Shown here: piece by piece, positions 17,844-26,613 of the stretch
Layout: the number at the start of each line of letters is the position of its first letter
Position numbering within the stretch: the stretch's first letter is position 1
Assembly: GCF_000622385.1 (NCBI RefSeq)
Contig: NZ_JASD01000008.1
Coordinates: 558,001 to 622,000, forward strand
Direction: 5' to 3'
From: Sulfitobacter noctilucicola
GTDB taxonomy: Bacteria > Pseudomonadota > Alphaproteobacteria > Rhodobacterales > Rhodobacteraceae
Length of the DNA: 64,000 nucleotides
The notes under the pieces: model-generated
The model's database searches: none
Seen by the model: the letters and a program-made list of their open reading frames with translations, nothing else
What the model was told of the DNA's origin: nothing
Position numbers and translations under genes: made by a program

Positions 17844-17938
17844 GGTGCTCTTGCTGATTGGCCTCCGCGCCTGTCCAAAAGTTGTTGGAACAAATTGTCG
17901 CGGCTTGCGTTTCTTTTCCAGCCACAACAGGAGTTACC

Positions 17939-18199
17939 ATGAAAAAGTTATTGATCGCCCTTCCGATGATCGCAGCCCTCGCCGCATGTGCGACAGATCA
18001 GCAAACAAGCACCCTGACAGGTGCCGCACTCGGTGCTGCAGCGGGTGCCGCAGTATCAGGCGATGACGACAAGGTCGTTGGCGCGCTGGTTGGCGGTGCA
18101 GCGGGTGCAGCTGCCGGCAGCTACATCGGTAAAACACAGTCCGGTTCTTGCGTGTATCAGCGCCCAGACGGATCACGTTACACGGCCGCATGCCCCTGA
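17939..18199 (+). CDS. small glycine-zipper outer-membrane lipoprotein
   Basis: 86 residues; ATG with AGGAG 8 nt upstream. A lipoprotein signal peptide ends in the lipobox LAAC with the lipidated Cys at 17. The mature part has two Gly/Ala-rich zipper stretches (GAALGAAAGAAVSG, GALVGGAAGAAAGSYIG) separated by an acidic loop, then a short tail YQRPDGSRYTAACP. This resembles the glycine-zipper domains of the OsmB/YmgG/SlyB type. Located between two terminators, so it forms its own unit and is unlikely to belong to taurine metabolism. No precise function can be given. Confidence 0.8.
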   Translation: MKKLLIALPMIAALAACATDQQTSTLTGAALGAAAGAAVSGDDDKVVGALVGGAAGAAAGSYIGKTQSGSCVYQRPDGSRYTAACP

Positions 18200-18227
18200 T
18201 ACGGATTAACTAGTGCGTGAATACAGG

Positions 18228-18257
18228 AAGGCTTCCATTGATTTGGAAGCCTTTTTT
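18228..18257 (+). terminator. rho-independent terminator of the small lipoprotein gene
   Basis: AAGGCTTCCA (18228-18237) pairs perfectly with TGGAAGCCTT (18244-18253), six-base loop, followed by T-run. Confidence 0.9.
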
Positions 18258-18540
18258 CGTGGCACAGGTTCACTCGTCTTTGCTTATTTAACCTGTGGCG
18301 GCCACCCCCAGCCCCCATTTTGGCTGCAACCTAGAAACAAGAGCCAATTGCTGACATTTTCCACCCTAAATCAGGCGAACACCCGAGCACGCATTAGTTT
18401 TAGGGTTCATCAAAAGGCCTACAGACCCAGTCGAGCCCGCCTGTACTCATAATTTTGAAACCCGAAGTCTCAATAATTGTTTACTTTTGATGCCGTAACT
18501 ACTAGTCTAAATCTCTAAATGGGCCTAAATCGCAAAACTA
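18258..18540. other. gene-free region upstream of tauR
   Basis: No credible coding sequence. Close to tauR there are three CTAAAT copies (18507, 18515, 18525) spaced 8 and 10 bp apart; their meaning is unknown. The region presumably contains the tauR promoter. Confidence 0.4.
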
Positions 18541-18571
18541 TGATACCAGATTGAATCCCATTTCAGTCCAG
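18541..18571 (-). promoter_or_regulatory. candidate TauR autoregulatory site
   Basis: On the minus strand CTGGACTGA starts at 18571 and CTGGTATCA at 18549, a period of 22 bp. The pair ends 14 nt before the tauR ATG and points away from it. Bound protein here would cover the tauR start region. Confidence 0.5.
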
Positions 18572-18585
18572 TATAGGGATCCGAA

Positions 18586-20067
18586 ATGACCCTGCCCGTC
18601 GAAACTTTCTTTCTAAAGCCCGATGCGCATGGCACGCTGCAGCAGCAGATCCAACAGATGATCGCGCAGGGTATTCTTTCGGGTCGGTTCAAAAAGCGCG
18701 AAAAGCTTCCATCCACCCGTAAACTGGCAGTGCATTTGGGTGTCAGCAGGATCACCGTCACCATCGCCTACACCGAATTGCTGGCGAACGATTATCTGGC
18801 TTCAAAGGGCCGCTCCGGCTACTACGTTTCCGAAAATGCGCCATCACCGCCCGCCTTTTCGGCAACACCCGAAAGGCAGGACGCGGTAGACTGGACCCGC
18901 GCCATCGGTCAGAAATTTAGCGGAGCCGCGACCCTTTCCAAACCGCTTGATTGGGCGAAATATCGATACCCATTCATTTACGGTCAAGCGGATCCGACGC
19001 TGTTCGATCACACCAATTGGCGCCTTTGTGCCTTGCAGGCTTTGGGACAAAAGGACTTCACATCCCTCACCACTGACTACTTCGATCAGGACGACCCACA
19101 GCTGATTGAATTCATTGGCCGCCACACGCTGCCGCGTCGTGGCATCACGGCACGCCCCGAACAAATCCTGATTACGCTTGGTGCGCAAAACGCTTTGTGG
19201 CTGACCACACAAGTGCTGCTGACGCAACGCCGCAATGCCGCCCTCGAGGACCCCTGCTATCCTGCATTGCGCGATATTCTATCCCAATCGCGCTGCCACG
19301 TTACGCCTGTGCGTGTTGATCAGGACGGCATTCCGCCCGATGCAATCCCACCGCAGACCGATGTGATTTTTACTACGCCAAGCCATCAGTGCCCCACCAA
19401 CGCGACCATGCCCATGAACCGCCGCCGTGCCTTGCTGAACCGCGCGCGCGATCTGGACGCATTGATCGTCGAAGACGACTACGAATTCGAGATGTCGTTT
19501 TTGAAATCCCCCTCTCCAGCGCTCAAATCGCTCGATACTGACGGCCGCGTCGTCTATGTGGGCAGCTTCTCCAAATCCCTGTTTCCGGGGCTTCGACTGG
19601 GCTATCTTGTCGGATCAGAGCCTTTTATCCGCGAGGCGCGTGCGCTGCGCGCCTCTGTGCTGCGTCACCCACCCGGCCATATCCAGCGCACCGCGGCGTA
19701 TTTCCTCTCGCTGGGGCATTATGATGCGCTTATCCGCCGTATGGGTGCAGCACTGCAAGAACGCCGCAAGGTGATGGAAGAGGCAATCGCAGCCAGAAAC
19801 CTTGAGATTTCGGGACGTGGCTTTTATGGCGGATCCTCTTTCTGGATGCTCGCACCAACGGGCATCGACACCGAAGAGCTTGCGCAGCGTCTGCGCGCCA
19901 AGGGCGTTCTGATCGAGCCGGGACATGCCTTCTTTTCCGGTGAGCAACCGCCCCACAACTACTACCGCCTCGCCTATTCATCGATCCCGAGCGCGCGGAT
20001 CTCTGCGGGGGTGGATCTTATCGCTGATGAAATCGCCGCAACCTCACCCACTGGCCCTATTTACTAA
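18586..20067 (+). CDS. tauR: MocR-family taurine regulator TauR (GntR wHTH plus aminotransferase fold)
   Basis: 493 residues. An N-terminal GntR winged helix (~14-82, with LPSTRKLAVHLGVSRITVTIAY) is joined to a class I aminotransferase-like domain (~110-490) holding the PLP motif with D297-D298 in VEDDYEFE and K330 in GSFSKSLFPGL. This MocR/TauR architecture is that of the Rhodobacter capsulatus activator of taurine genes, which senses taurine. It lies directly upstream of xsc in the same direction; its last codons overlap the repeat pair that probably controls xsc. An activator role for tpa, xsc and tauABC is inferred from this relationship. Confidence 0.9.
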   Translation: MTLPVETFFLKPDAHGTLQQQIQQMIAQGILSGRFKKREKLPSTRKLAVHLGVSRITVTIAYTELLANDYLASKGRSGYYVSENAPSPPAFSATPERQDAVDWTRAIGQKFSGAATLSKPLDWAKYRYPFIYGQADPTLFDHTNWRLCALQALGQKDFTSLTTDYFDQDDPQLIEFIGRHTLPRRGITARPEQILITLGAQNALWLTTQVLLTQRRNAALEDPCYPALRDILSQSRCHVTPVRVDQDGIPPDAIPPQTDVIFTTPSHQCPTNATMPMNRRRALLNRARDLDALIVEDDYEFEMSFLKSPSPALKSLDTDGRVVYVGSFSKSLFPGLRLGYLVGSEPFIREARALRASVLRHPPGHIQRTAAYFLSLGHYDALIRRMGAALQERRKVMEEAIAARNLEISGRGFYGGSSFWMLAPTGIDTEELAQRLRAKGVLIEPGHAFFSGEQPPHNYYRLAYSSIPSARISAGVDLIADEIAATSPTGPIY

Positions 20068-20082
20068 CCTTCACTGGCCCTA
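20051..20082 (+). promoter_or_regulatory. candidate TauR operator of xsc, overlapping the tauR stop codon
   Basis: A perfect direct repeat CTGGCCCTA at 20051 and 20074, period 23 bp. The first copy lies within the last tauR codons and the second lies after the tauR stop, 74 nt before the xsc ATG. Confidence 0.7.
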
Positions 20083-20156
20083 ACCCCTATCCGCCGAACT
20101 CCATATTCTGCGGCAAACACAGAATCGCTCCCCAGAAATTTTAAGGAAACGCTGCT

Positions 20157-21938
20157 ATGAAAATGACCACCGAAGAGGCCTTCGTCAAAGTTCTGCAGAT
20201 GCACGGCATCGACAACGCATTCGGGATCATCGGCTCAGCCATGATGCCCATCTCCGATCTGTTTCCAGCGGCTGGCATCAAATTCTGGGACTGCGCGCAT
20301 GAAACATCCGGCGGCATGATCGCGGACGGTTACACCCGCGCCTCCGGCAAAATGTCCATGGCCATCGCGCAGAACGGTCCCGGCATCACCAACTTCGTCA
20401 CCCCGATCAAGACGGCATACTGGAACCACACACCGATGCTGCTGGTCACACCACAGGCCGCGAACAAGACGATCGGTCAGGGCGGTTTCCAGGAAATCGA
20501 ACAGATGAAATTGTTCGAAGACATGGTTTGCTATCAGGAAGAAGTCCGCGACCCGTCCCGCATGGCCGAAGTTCTGAACCGTGTGATCGAGAAAGCATGG
20601 CGCGGTTCTGCTCCGGCGCAGATCAACGTGCCGCGCGATTTCTGGACTCAGGTCATCGACATCGAACTGCCCCAGATCATCCGGCTTGAGCGCCCACAGG
20701 GCGGTGAACAGGCTGTGAAAGACGCGGCAAAACTGCTTTCCGAAGCAGAATTCCCAGTCATTCTGAACGGTGCGGGCGTTATCCTGTCCGGCGGCATTGA
20801 TGCTTCTGCCAAACTGGCCGAAGCACTGGATGCGCCGGTTGCCTGTAACTACCAGCACAATGACGCCTTCCCCGGCTCGCACCCGCTGGCAATTGGTCCG
20901 CTGGGCTATAACGGGTCCAAGGCCGCGATGGAGATCATCCAGAAAGCGGACGTTGTGCTTGCGCTCGGCAACCGCCTGAACCCGTTCTCGACCCTGCCCG
21001 GTTACGGCATCAACTACTGGCCAACCGAAGCCAAAGTCATTCAGGTCGACATCAACTCCGACCGGATCGGTCTGACTAAAAAGGTCGATGTGGCAATTCA
21101 GGGCGACGCCAAGCGCGTGGCAGAGCAATTGCTGGAGAACCTGTCAGCCGGTGCCGGTGACAAGGGGCGTCAGGAACGCAAAGATCTGGTTGGTCTGACA
21201 AAATCCCGCTGGGCTCAGGAACTGTCGTCGATGGATCACGAGGATGACGAGGACGAAGGCATTGATTGGAACGAGCGTGCCCGCAAAGCCAAGCCCGACC
21301 ACATGGCACCGCGTCAGGCATGGCGTGCAATCATGTCGGCACTGCCAAAAGATGCGATCATTTCGTCTGACATCGGCAACAACTGTGCCATCGGCAACGC
21401 CTATCCGTCATTCGAGAAAGGCCGCAAATATCTAGCTCCGGGTCTGTTCGGCCCGTGCGGATACGGCTTGCCCGCTATCCTTGGCGCCAAAATCGGCTGC
21501 CCTGATGTGCCGGTTGTCGGCTTTGCCGGAGACGGTGCATTCGGCATCTCGATGAACGAGATGACGGCCTGTGGCCGTGGCGACTGGCCTGCAATCACCA
21601 TGGTTATCTTCCGCAACTACCAGTGGGGCGCCGAAAAGCGGAACACGACCCTGTGGTTCGAAGATAACTTTGTCGGCACAGAGCTGAACGAAGGCGTCAA
21701 CTATGCCGAGATCGCCAAAGGCTGCGGCCTGAAAGGCGTGCAGGTTACCGGCATGGAACAGCTGACAATCGCACTGGACACGGCTGTGAAAGAGCAGATG
21801 AAAGAAGGCGTAACCACCTTTATTGAGGTTATCCTCAATCAGGAACTGGGCGAGCCTTTCCGCCGCGATGCCATGAAAAAACCGGTGTCTGTGGCGGGCA
21901 TCAGCAAAGACGACATGCGCCCGCAGGCAAACGCATAA
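20157..21938 (+). CDS. xsc: sulfoacetaldehyde acetyltransferase Xsc
   Basis: 593 residues, usual family length; AAGGAAA precedes the ATG. A thiamine-diphosphate enzyme of the acetolactate synthase fold: the catalytic glutamate is in CAHETSGGMIADGY (E50), and the cofactor-binding motif begins GDGAFGISMNEM and ends at the IFRN asparagine. Xsc converts sulfoacetaldehyde and phosphate to acetyl phosphate and sulfite. This is the desulfonating step shared by taurine and related sulfonate degradation. First gene of an array with pta 12 bp behind, supporting joint expression; the upstream repeat points to TauR control. Confidence 0.96.
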   Translation: MKMTTEEAFVKVLQMHGIDNAFGIIGSAMMPISDLFPAAGIKFWDCAHETSGGMIADGYTRASGKMSMAIAQNGPGITNFVTPIKTAYWNHTPMLLVTPQAANKTIGQGGFQEIEQMKLFEDMVCYQEEVRDPSRMAEVLNRVIEKAWRGSAPAQINVPRDFWTQVIDIELPQIIRLERPQGGEQAVKDAAKLLSEAEFPVILNGAGVILSGGIDASAKLAEALDAPVACNYQHNDAFPGSHPLAIGPLGYNGSKAAMEIIQKADVVLALGNRLNPFSTLPGYGINYWPTEAKVIQVDINSDRIGLTKKVDVAIQGDAKRVAEQLLENLSAGAGDKGRQERKDLVGLTKSRWAQELSSMDHEDDEDEGIDWNERARKAKPDHMAPRQAWRAIMSALPKDAIISSDIGNNCAIGNAYPSFEKGRKYLAPGLFGPCGYGLPAILGAKIGCPDVPVVGFAGDGAFGISMNEMTACGRGDWPAITMVIFRNYQWGAEKRNTTLWFEDNFVGTELNEGVNYAEIAKGCGLKGVQVTGMEQLTIALDTAVKEQMKEGVTTFIEVILNQELGEPFRRDAMKKPVSVAGISKDDMRPQANA

Positions 21939-21950
21939 GAAGGACAGGCC

Positions 21951-22955
21951 ATGACAATGCTGCATGAGTTACGCACCCGCGCGGCGTCCCGGCCTGCCCA
22001 TATCGTCCTAAGCGAAGGCCACGATCCCCGGATCGTGGCCGGCGCGCTTGAAGCTGTGCGTGAAGGTATCGCGCGTATCACGTTGGTCGGTTCTGCGACA
22101 ATCGTGACCGGCCTTCTGAAAGAGGTGGGCGCAACCGAAGCTGATTTGATCGCCATCGAAGATCCGGCAACGTCCGATATGACGCAAGAGGTCGCCAGAA
22201 CCTATTACGACTTGCGCAAACATAAAGGTATCCGCGAGGATTTCGCTGCCGAACAGGCCCGCGATCCGCTGGTATTTGCCGCGATGATGGTGCGCAACGG
22301 TCATGCGGATGGCACCGTTGGCGGCGCTGTACATACCACATCCGATACCGTTCGTGCCGCCTTGCAGGTCATCGGCAAAGCCAAGGATGCGCCGCTTGTT
22401 TCCAGCTTTTTCCTGATGGCGTTACCGGATAATCATCCGTCAGGCCGTGCTGCGATGACCTTTGGCGATTGCGGCCTGGTGATTGACCCCGATGCAGACG
22501 AGCTTGCGGCCATTGCCGCTTCTTCTGCCGCGTCGCACCACCAATTGCTTGATGAAGCGCCCAAAATCGCTTTGCTCAGCTTCTCGACCATGGGCAGCGC
22601 GAAGCATCCCAATGTGACCAAAGTCAGCGATGCGGTCAGCATCCTGAAAGAGCGTCATCCCGATCTCGCAGCCGATGGAGAGCTGCAATTCGACGCGGCT
22701 TTCGTCCCGTCGGTGGGCAAGTCCAAGGCACCGGAGTCCTCCGTGGCGGGACATGCGAACGTGATGATTTTTCCCAATCTTGATGCTGGCAACATCGGCT
22801 ATAAGATCGCGCAGCGGATTGGTGGCTGTGATGCAATCGGTCCCATTCTTCAGGGCCTCACTAAACCGGCAAACGATCTGTCGCGCGGCTGTACGGCGGA
22901 GGACGTGACCAACATGATCGCGGTCACGGTTCTTCAGGCAAACGGCAATGACTGA
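21951..22955 (+). CDS. pta: phosphate acetyltransferase Pta (short form)
   Basis: 334 residues, the compact PTA_PTB form without the N-terminal DRTGG domain. Conserved stretches include the N-terminal HIVLSEGHDPRIV, VGGAVHTTSDTVRAALQVIG and the C-terminal NVMIFPNLDAGNIGYKIAQR. It converts acetyl phosphate released by Xsc into acetyl-CoA, feeding taurine carbon into central metabolism. It follows xsc by 12 bp, with AAGGAC before the ATG, and its end overlaps the next gene by 8 nt, so the three are likely co-translated. Confidence 0.95.
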   Translation: MTMLHELRTRAASRPAHIVLSEGHDPRIVAGALEAVREGIARITLVGSATIVTGLLKEVGATEADLIAIEDPATSDMTQEVARTYYDLRKHKGIREDFAAEQARDPLVFAAMMVRNGHADGTVGGAVHTTSDTVRAALQVIGKAKDAPLVSSFFLMALPDNHPSGRAAMTFGDCGLVIDPDADELAAIAASSAASHHQLLDEAPKIALLSFSTMGSAKHPNVTKVSDAVSILKERHPDLAADGELQFDAAFVPSVGKSKAPESSVAGHANVMIFPNLDAGNIGYKIAQRIGGCDAIGPILQGLTKPANDLSRGCTAEDVTNMIAVTVLQANGND

Positions 22956-23706
22956 GATATGGTCAGCGCTGCCAACCAACCCTTCCCAAACGATCCTTCT
23001 TTTCGGCATCCTGTTCGTGGCCGGACTGGTGCGCGGCTTTGCGGGCTTTGCGCTGTCCGCGCTTGTGATGGCCTCGGCGGCAAGCTTTATCGCACCTATC
23101 GTGTTGATCCCTATATTGTGGTTTCAGGAAATGGCCGCGAGCCTACTGATGGCACGCGGCGGCTGGCAAGATGCGGATCGTCCGCGCACAGCACTGCTGG
23201 TGATCGGCAACTGGTTGGGGTGGCCGCTGGGTTTGTGGATGACGGTGACGCTCCCGGTCGAAGCGTCCAAGCAAATCGCACTCGCCATCATTCTGGTGCT
23301 CGCAGCACTTCAGCTGCTCAAGGTCAACATTCCGGCCTTGGCCAGTCGCGCAGGCACGCTCATCACCGGATTTATCGCGGGAATAGTGGCGGGCGTCGCC
23401 CATGTGGGCGGTATGGTTGTAGCGCTTTACGTGCTCAGCCAGAACGACAGCGCACGCTCCATGCGCGGAACGCTGGTGCTTTATCTCTTTATCGGCTCCC
23501 TCGGCTCACTGGTCTATCTGATCTTTTTTGGCGTGATGACCTATACCGCTACGCTCTCTGCCCTTACGCTTACGCCAATTACACTGCTGGGCGTCTGGCT
23601 CGGCACCAAGCTCTTCAATCCCCGTTGGGAGCCTTATTACAAACCCTTCTGCCTGTGTCTGTTGATCGGGCTGGCGGCATTCTCCCTGCTCCGCAGCATG
23701 ATCTGA
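22948..23706 (+). CDS. TauE/SafE-family sulfite/anion exporter
   Basis: 252 residues, very hydrophobic, with seven to eight predicted membrane helices arranged in the two-repeat manner of the TauE/SafE family (FAGFALSALVMASAAS in the first repeat, FIAGIVAGVAHVGGMVVALY in the second). Family members near xsc are thought to export sulfite or sulfate produced by desulfonation. The gene overlaps pta by 8 nt and precedes soeA by 20 bp. Position makes sulfite export the best guess; direction and substrate are not shown by sequence. Roseobacters also use other exporter families (TauZ) at this place. Confidence 0.85.
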   Translation: MTEIWSALPTNPSQTILLFGILFVAGLVRGFAGFALSALVMASAASFIAPIVLIPILWFQEMAASLLMARGGWQDADRPRTALLVIGNWLGWPLGLWMTVTLPVEASKQIALAIILVLAALQLLKVNIPALASRAGTLITGFIAGIVAGVAHVGGMVVALYVLSQNDSARSMRGTLVLYLFIGSLGSLVYLIFFGVMTYTATLSALTLTPITLLGVWLGTKLFNPRWEPYYKPFCLCLLIGLAAFSLLRSMI

Positions 23707-23726
23707 CCTGAGAAAGGACCGACACC

Positions 23727-26540
23727 ATGAACCAGCCCAAGCTAGATCTGTCGCCCAAGGTATCCGACGAGATTCGCAAGACGACCTGCTACATGTGTGC
23801 CTGCCGATGCGGCATCAATGTGCACCTGAAAGAGGGCAAGGTCGCCTATATCGAAGGCAACCGCGATCATCCGGTCAACAAGGGTGTGCTTTGTGCCAAA
23901 GGGTCCGCAGGGATTATGCAGCACAATGCGCCCTCACGTTTGAAATCGCCGCTCAAGCGGGTCGGTCCGCGCGGGTCCGGCGAGTTTGAAGAAATCAGTT
24001 GGGATGAAGCCTATCAGATCGCTGCCGACTGGCTTGAGCCTATCCGCAAAGACAATCCTGAAAAGCTGGCGTTTTTTACCGGTCGCGACCAGTCGCAATC
24101 TTTCACATCCCTCTGGGCGCAGGCCTTTGGCACACCGAACTATGCGGCACATGGCGGCTTCTGTTCAGTAAACATGGCCGCCGCCGGCATCTACACCATG
24201 GGCGGTGCGTTTTGGGAATTTGGTCAACCCGATTGGGATCACACCAAGCTGTTCATGCTGTTTGGTGTTGCCGAAGACCACGACAGCAATCCGATCAAAA
24301 TGGGTATCGGTAAAATCAAGGGCCGTGGCGCGCGCGTCATTGGCGTGAACCCGATCCGCACCGGTTATAACGCGGTGGCTGACGATTGGGTCGGCATCAC
24401 ACCAGGTACGGACGGTTTGTTCATCCTGTCGATGATCCATTGCCTGATGAAGGCGGGCAAAATCGACCTGCATTATCTTGCTCAGTATACTGACGCACCC
24501 GTTCTGGTGAACTGCGATGAGAAGTCGCCGGAATTCGGTCTCTATATGCGCGATGAGGACGGCAAACAGTTGGTCGTGGACCGTGTCACGGGCAAACTGG
24601 CCGCCTTTGACAAACCGGGGGTCAAGCCGGACCTCGCTGCCACGCATCGCCTCAAGGGGGTGACGCATAAACCTGTGTTCCACAAAATGGCCGATATGTA
24701 TCTGAGCGATGAATATGCGCCGGAAGCTGTGGCAGAGCGCTGTGGCATCCCCGCCAAGCGTATCCGTGCGATCGCTGCCGAACTTGCCCGCGTTGCCTTT
24801 GACGAAGCATTCGAGCTGGATCACGCGTGGACCGATTTCCGCGGCGAGAAGCACAAAACCATGACAGGTCGCCCTGTGTCCTTCCACGCCATGCGCGGGA
24901 TTTCGGCCCATGCCAACGGCTTTCAGACCTGCCGCGCACTGCACACGCTTCAAATCATACTCGGCACGGTCGAGGTTCCGGGCGGCTTCCGCTTTAAACC
25001 ACCCTACCCCAAGCCAGCGACAGCCCACCCCAAGCCACACGTCGGCATGACACCGGGTGCACCGCTAAACGGACCGCACCTTGGTTTTGTGCATGGTCCT
25101 GACGATCTGGCGCTGAAAGAAGACGGCACACCGGCCCGCATCGACAAAGCATTTACATGGGAAAACCCTATGTCCAGCCACGGGTTGATGCATATGGTCA
25201 TCTCGAACGCGCATGCGGGCGACCCTTACAAGATCGACACGCTGTTCATGTATATGGCGAACATGTCGTGGAACTCGTCGATGAACACCGGCGGCGTGAT
25301 GGAAATGCTGACGGACAAGGACGAGAACGGCGATTACGTCATCCCGCATATCATCTATTCCGATGCCTATAGCTCTGAAATGGTCGCCTATTCCGACCTT
25401 ATCCTGCCTGACACCACCTATCTTGAGCGCCATGACTGTATCTCGTTGCTGGACCGCCCGATCTGCGAGGCGGACGCGGCGGCGGATGCCATCCGCTGGC
25501 CTGTGGTCGAACCCGACCGTAACGTCAAAGGCTTTCAATCCGCGTTATGCGATCTGGGCGCAAAGCTGGGTTTGCCCGGCTTCGTCAATGAGGATGGCAC
25601 ACAGAAATACGCAGATTACGCCGACTACATTGTAAACCATGAACGCCGCCCCGGGATTGGGCCGCTTGCTGGCTGGCGGATGGGGGAAAAGAACCTTCAA
25701 TCCGGACGCGGCGGTGTGAACGCAGCGCAGATCGATAATTACATCGAGAACGGCGGTTTTTTCGTAGAACACATTCCTGATGGGGCAAACTATTATAAAC
25801 CGTGGAATACCGCCTATCAGGAATGGGCCGTTGGCATGGGCCTCTACGATAGTCCGCAGCCCTATTTGTTTTCGCTCTATGTCGAGCCGATGCGCAAATT
25901 CCAACTGGCCGCCGAAGGCCACGGTGAACGGCAACCGCCCGACCATCTGCGCCAGCGGATCAAAGATACGATGTCCCCGCTGCCGATCTGGTACGAGACC
26001 GATCAACAGGGCAACGAGGGTTACACCATCAACGCGCTGACCCAGCGCCCCATGGCGATGTATCATTCATGGGGATCGCAAAACGCGTGGCTGCGTCAGT
26101 TGCACGGACACAACCCGCTGTACCTGCCGACCAAACTGATGCGTCAGAATGATCTGAGCGATGGCGATTGGGCGCGGGTCTATTCGCCACACGGCGAAAT
26201 CACCGTACCGGTGATGGAGATGGCCGCGCTGAACGAAAACACCGTCTGGACGTGGAATGCCATCGGCAAGCGCAAAGGCGCATGGGCGCTGGACAAAAAC
26301 GCACCCGAGGCGACCAAGGGCTTCCTGCTCAACCACCTGATCCACGAACTTCTGCCACCCAAAGCTGACGGCATGCGGTGGGCCAACTCCGACCCGATCA
26401 CCGGTCAGGCGGCGTGGTTTGATTTGAAGGTGCGGATCGAAAAGACGGAAGCGCCTAAAGAATCGCGGCCTGAATATCCTCCGATAAAATCCCCCGTCGG
26501 GAAAGGGCCCGATAAATTGGCATGGAAGGTTGGCAAATGA
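23727..26540 (+). CDS. soeA: SoeA-like molybdopterin catalytic subunit of a cytoplasmic sulfite dehydrogenase
   Basis: 937 residues, a DMSO-reductase-family molybdoenzyme. A [4Fe-4S] site is formed by C21, C24, C28 (C-x2-C-x3-C) and C56; C146 in HGGFCSVNMAAAG aligns by pattern with the molybdenum-ligating cysteine of nitrate-reductase-like members. There is no twin-arginine signal, so the subunit stays in the cytoplasm, as known for SoeABC and unlike DmsA or PsrA. With SoeB and SoeC it would oxidise sulfite to sulfate and pass electrons to quinone. The function is inferred from the xsc context; another cytosolic molybdoenzyme remains possible from sequence alone. Confidence 0.83.
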   Translation: MNQPKLDLSPKVSDEIRKTTCYMCACRCGINVHLKEGKVAYIEGNRDHPVNKGVLCAKGSAGIMQHNAPSRLKSPLKRVGPRGSGEFEEISWDEAYQIAADWLEPIRKDNPEKLAFFTGRDQSQSFTSLWAQAFGTPNYAAHGGFCSVNMAAAGIYTMGGAFWEFGQPDWDHTKLFMLFGVAEDHDSNPIKMGIGKIKGRGARVIGVNPIRTGYNAVADDWVGITPGTDGLFILSMIHCLMKAGKIDLHYLAQYTDAPVLVNCDEKSPEFGLYMRDEDGKQLVVDRVTGKLAAFDKPGVKPDLAATHRLKGVTHKPVFHKMADMYLSDEYAPEAVAERCGIPAKRIRAIAAELARVAFDEAFELDHAWTDFRGEKHKTMTGRPVSFHAMRGISAHANGFQTCRALHTLQIILGTVEVPGGFRFKPPYPKPATAHPKPHVGMTPGAPLNGPHLGFVHGPDDLALKEDGTPARIDKAFTWENPMSSHGLMHMVISNAHAGDPYKIDTLFMYMANMSWNSSMNTGGVMEMLTDKDENGDYVIPHIIYSDAYSSEMVAYSDLILPDTTYLERHDCISLLDRPICEADAAADAIRWPVVEPDRNVKGFQSALCDLGAKLGLPGFVNEDGTQKYADYADYIVNHERRPGIGPLAGWRMGEKNLQSGRGGVNAAQIDNYIENGGFFVEHIPDGANYYKPWNTAYQEWAVGMGLYDSPQPYLFSLYVEPMRKFQLAAEGHGERQPPDHLRQRIKDTMSPLPIWYETDQQGNEGYTINALTQRPMAMYHSWGSQNAWLRQLHGHNPLYLPTKLMRQNDLSDGDWARVYSPHGEITVPVMEMAALNENTVWTWNAIGKRKGAWALDKNAPEATKGFLLNHLIHELLPPKADGMRWANSDPITGQAAWFDLKVRIEKTEAPKESRPEYPPIKSPVGKGPDKLAWKVGK

Positions 26541-26613
26541 GAAACCCGTTTGTCTTGCAAGAAAAATCCCAGAACTTTTGCAAAAGTCTTGCCCCCCGTG
26601 CGGAGGAAAACCT

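Noticed and set aside
18213..18452. Plus-strand open frame of 79 codons after the small lipoprotein gene
   Set aside because: Runs straight through the lipoprotein terminator, has no ribosome binding site and no recognisable composition.
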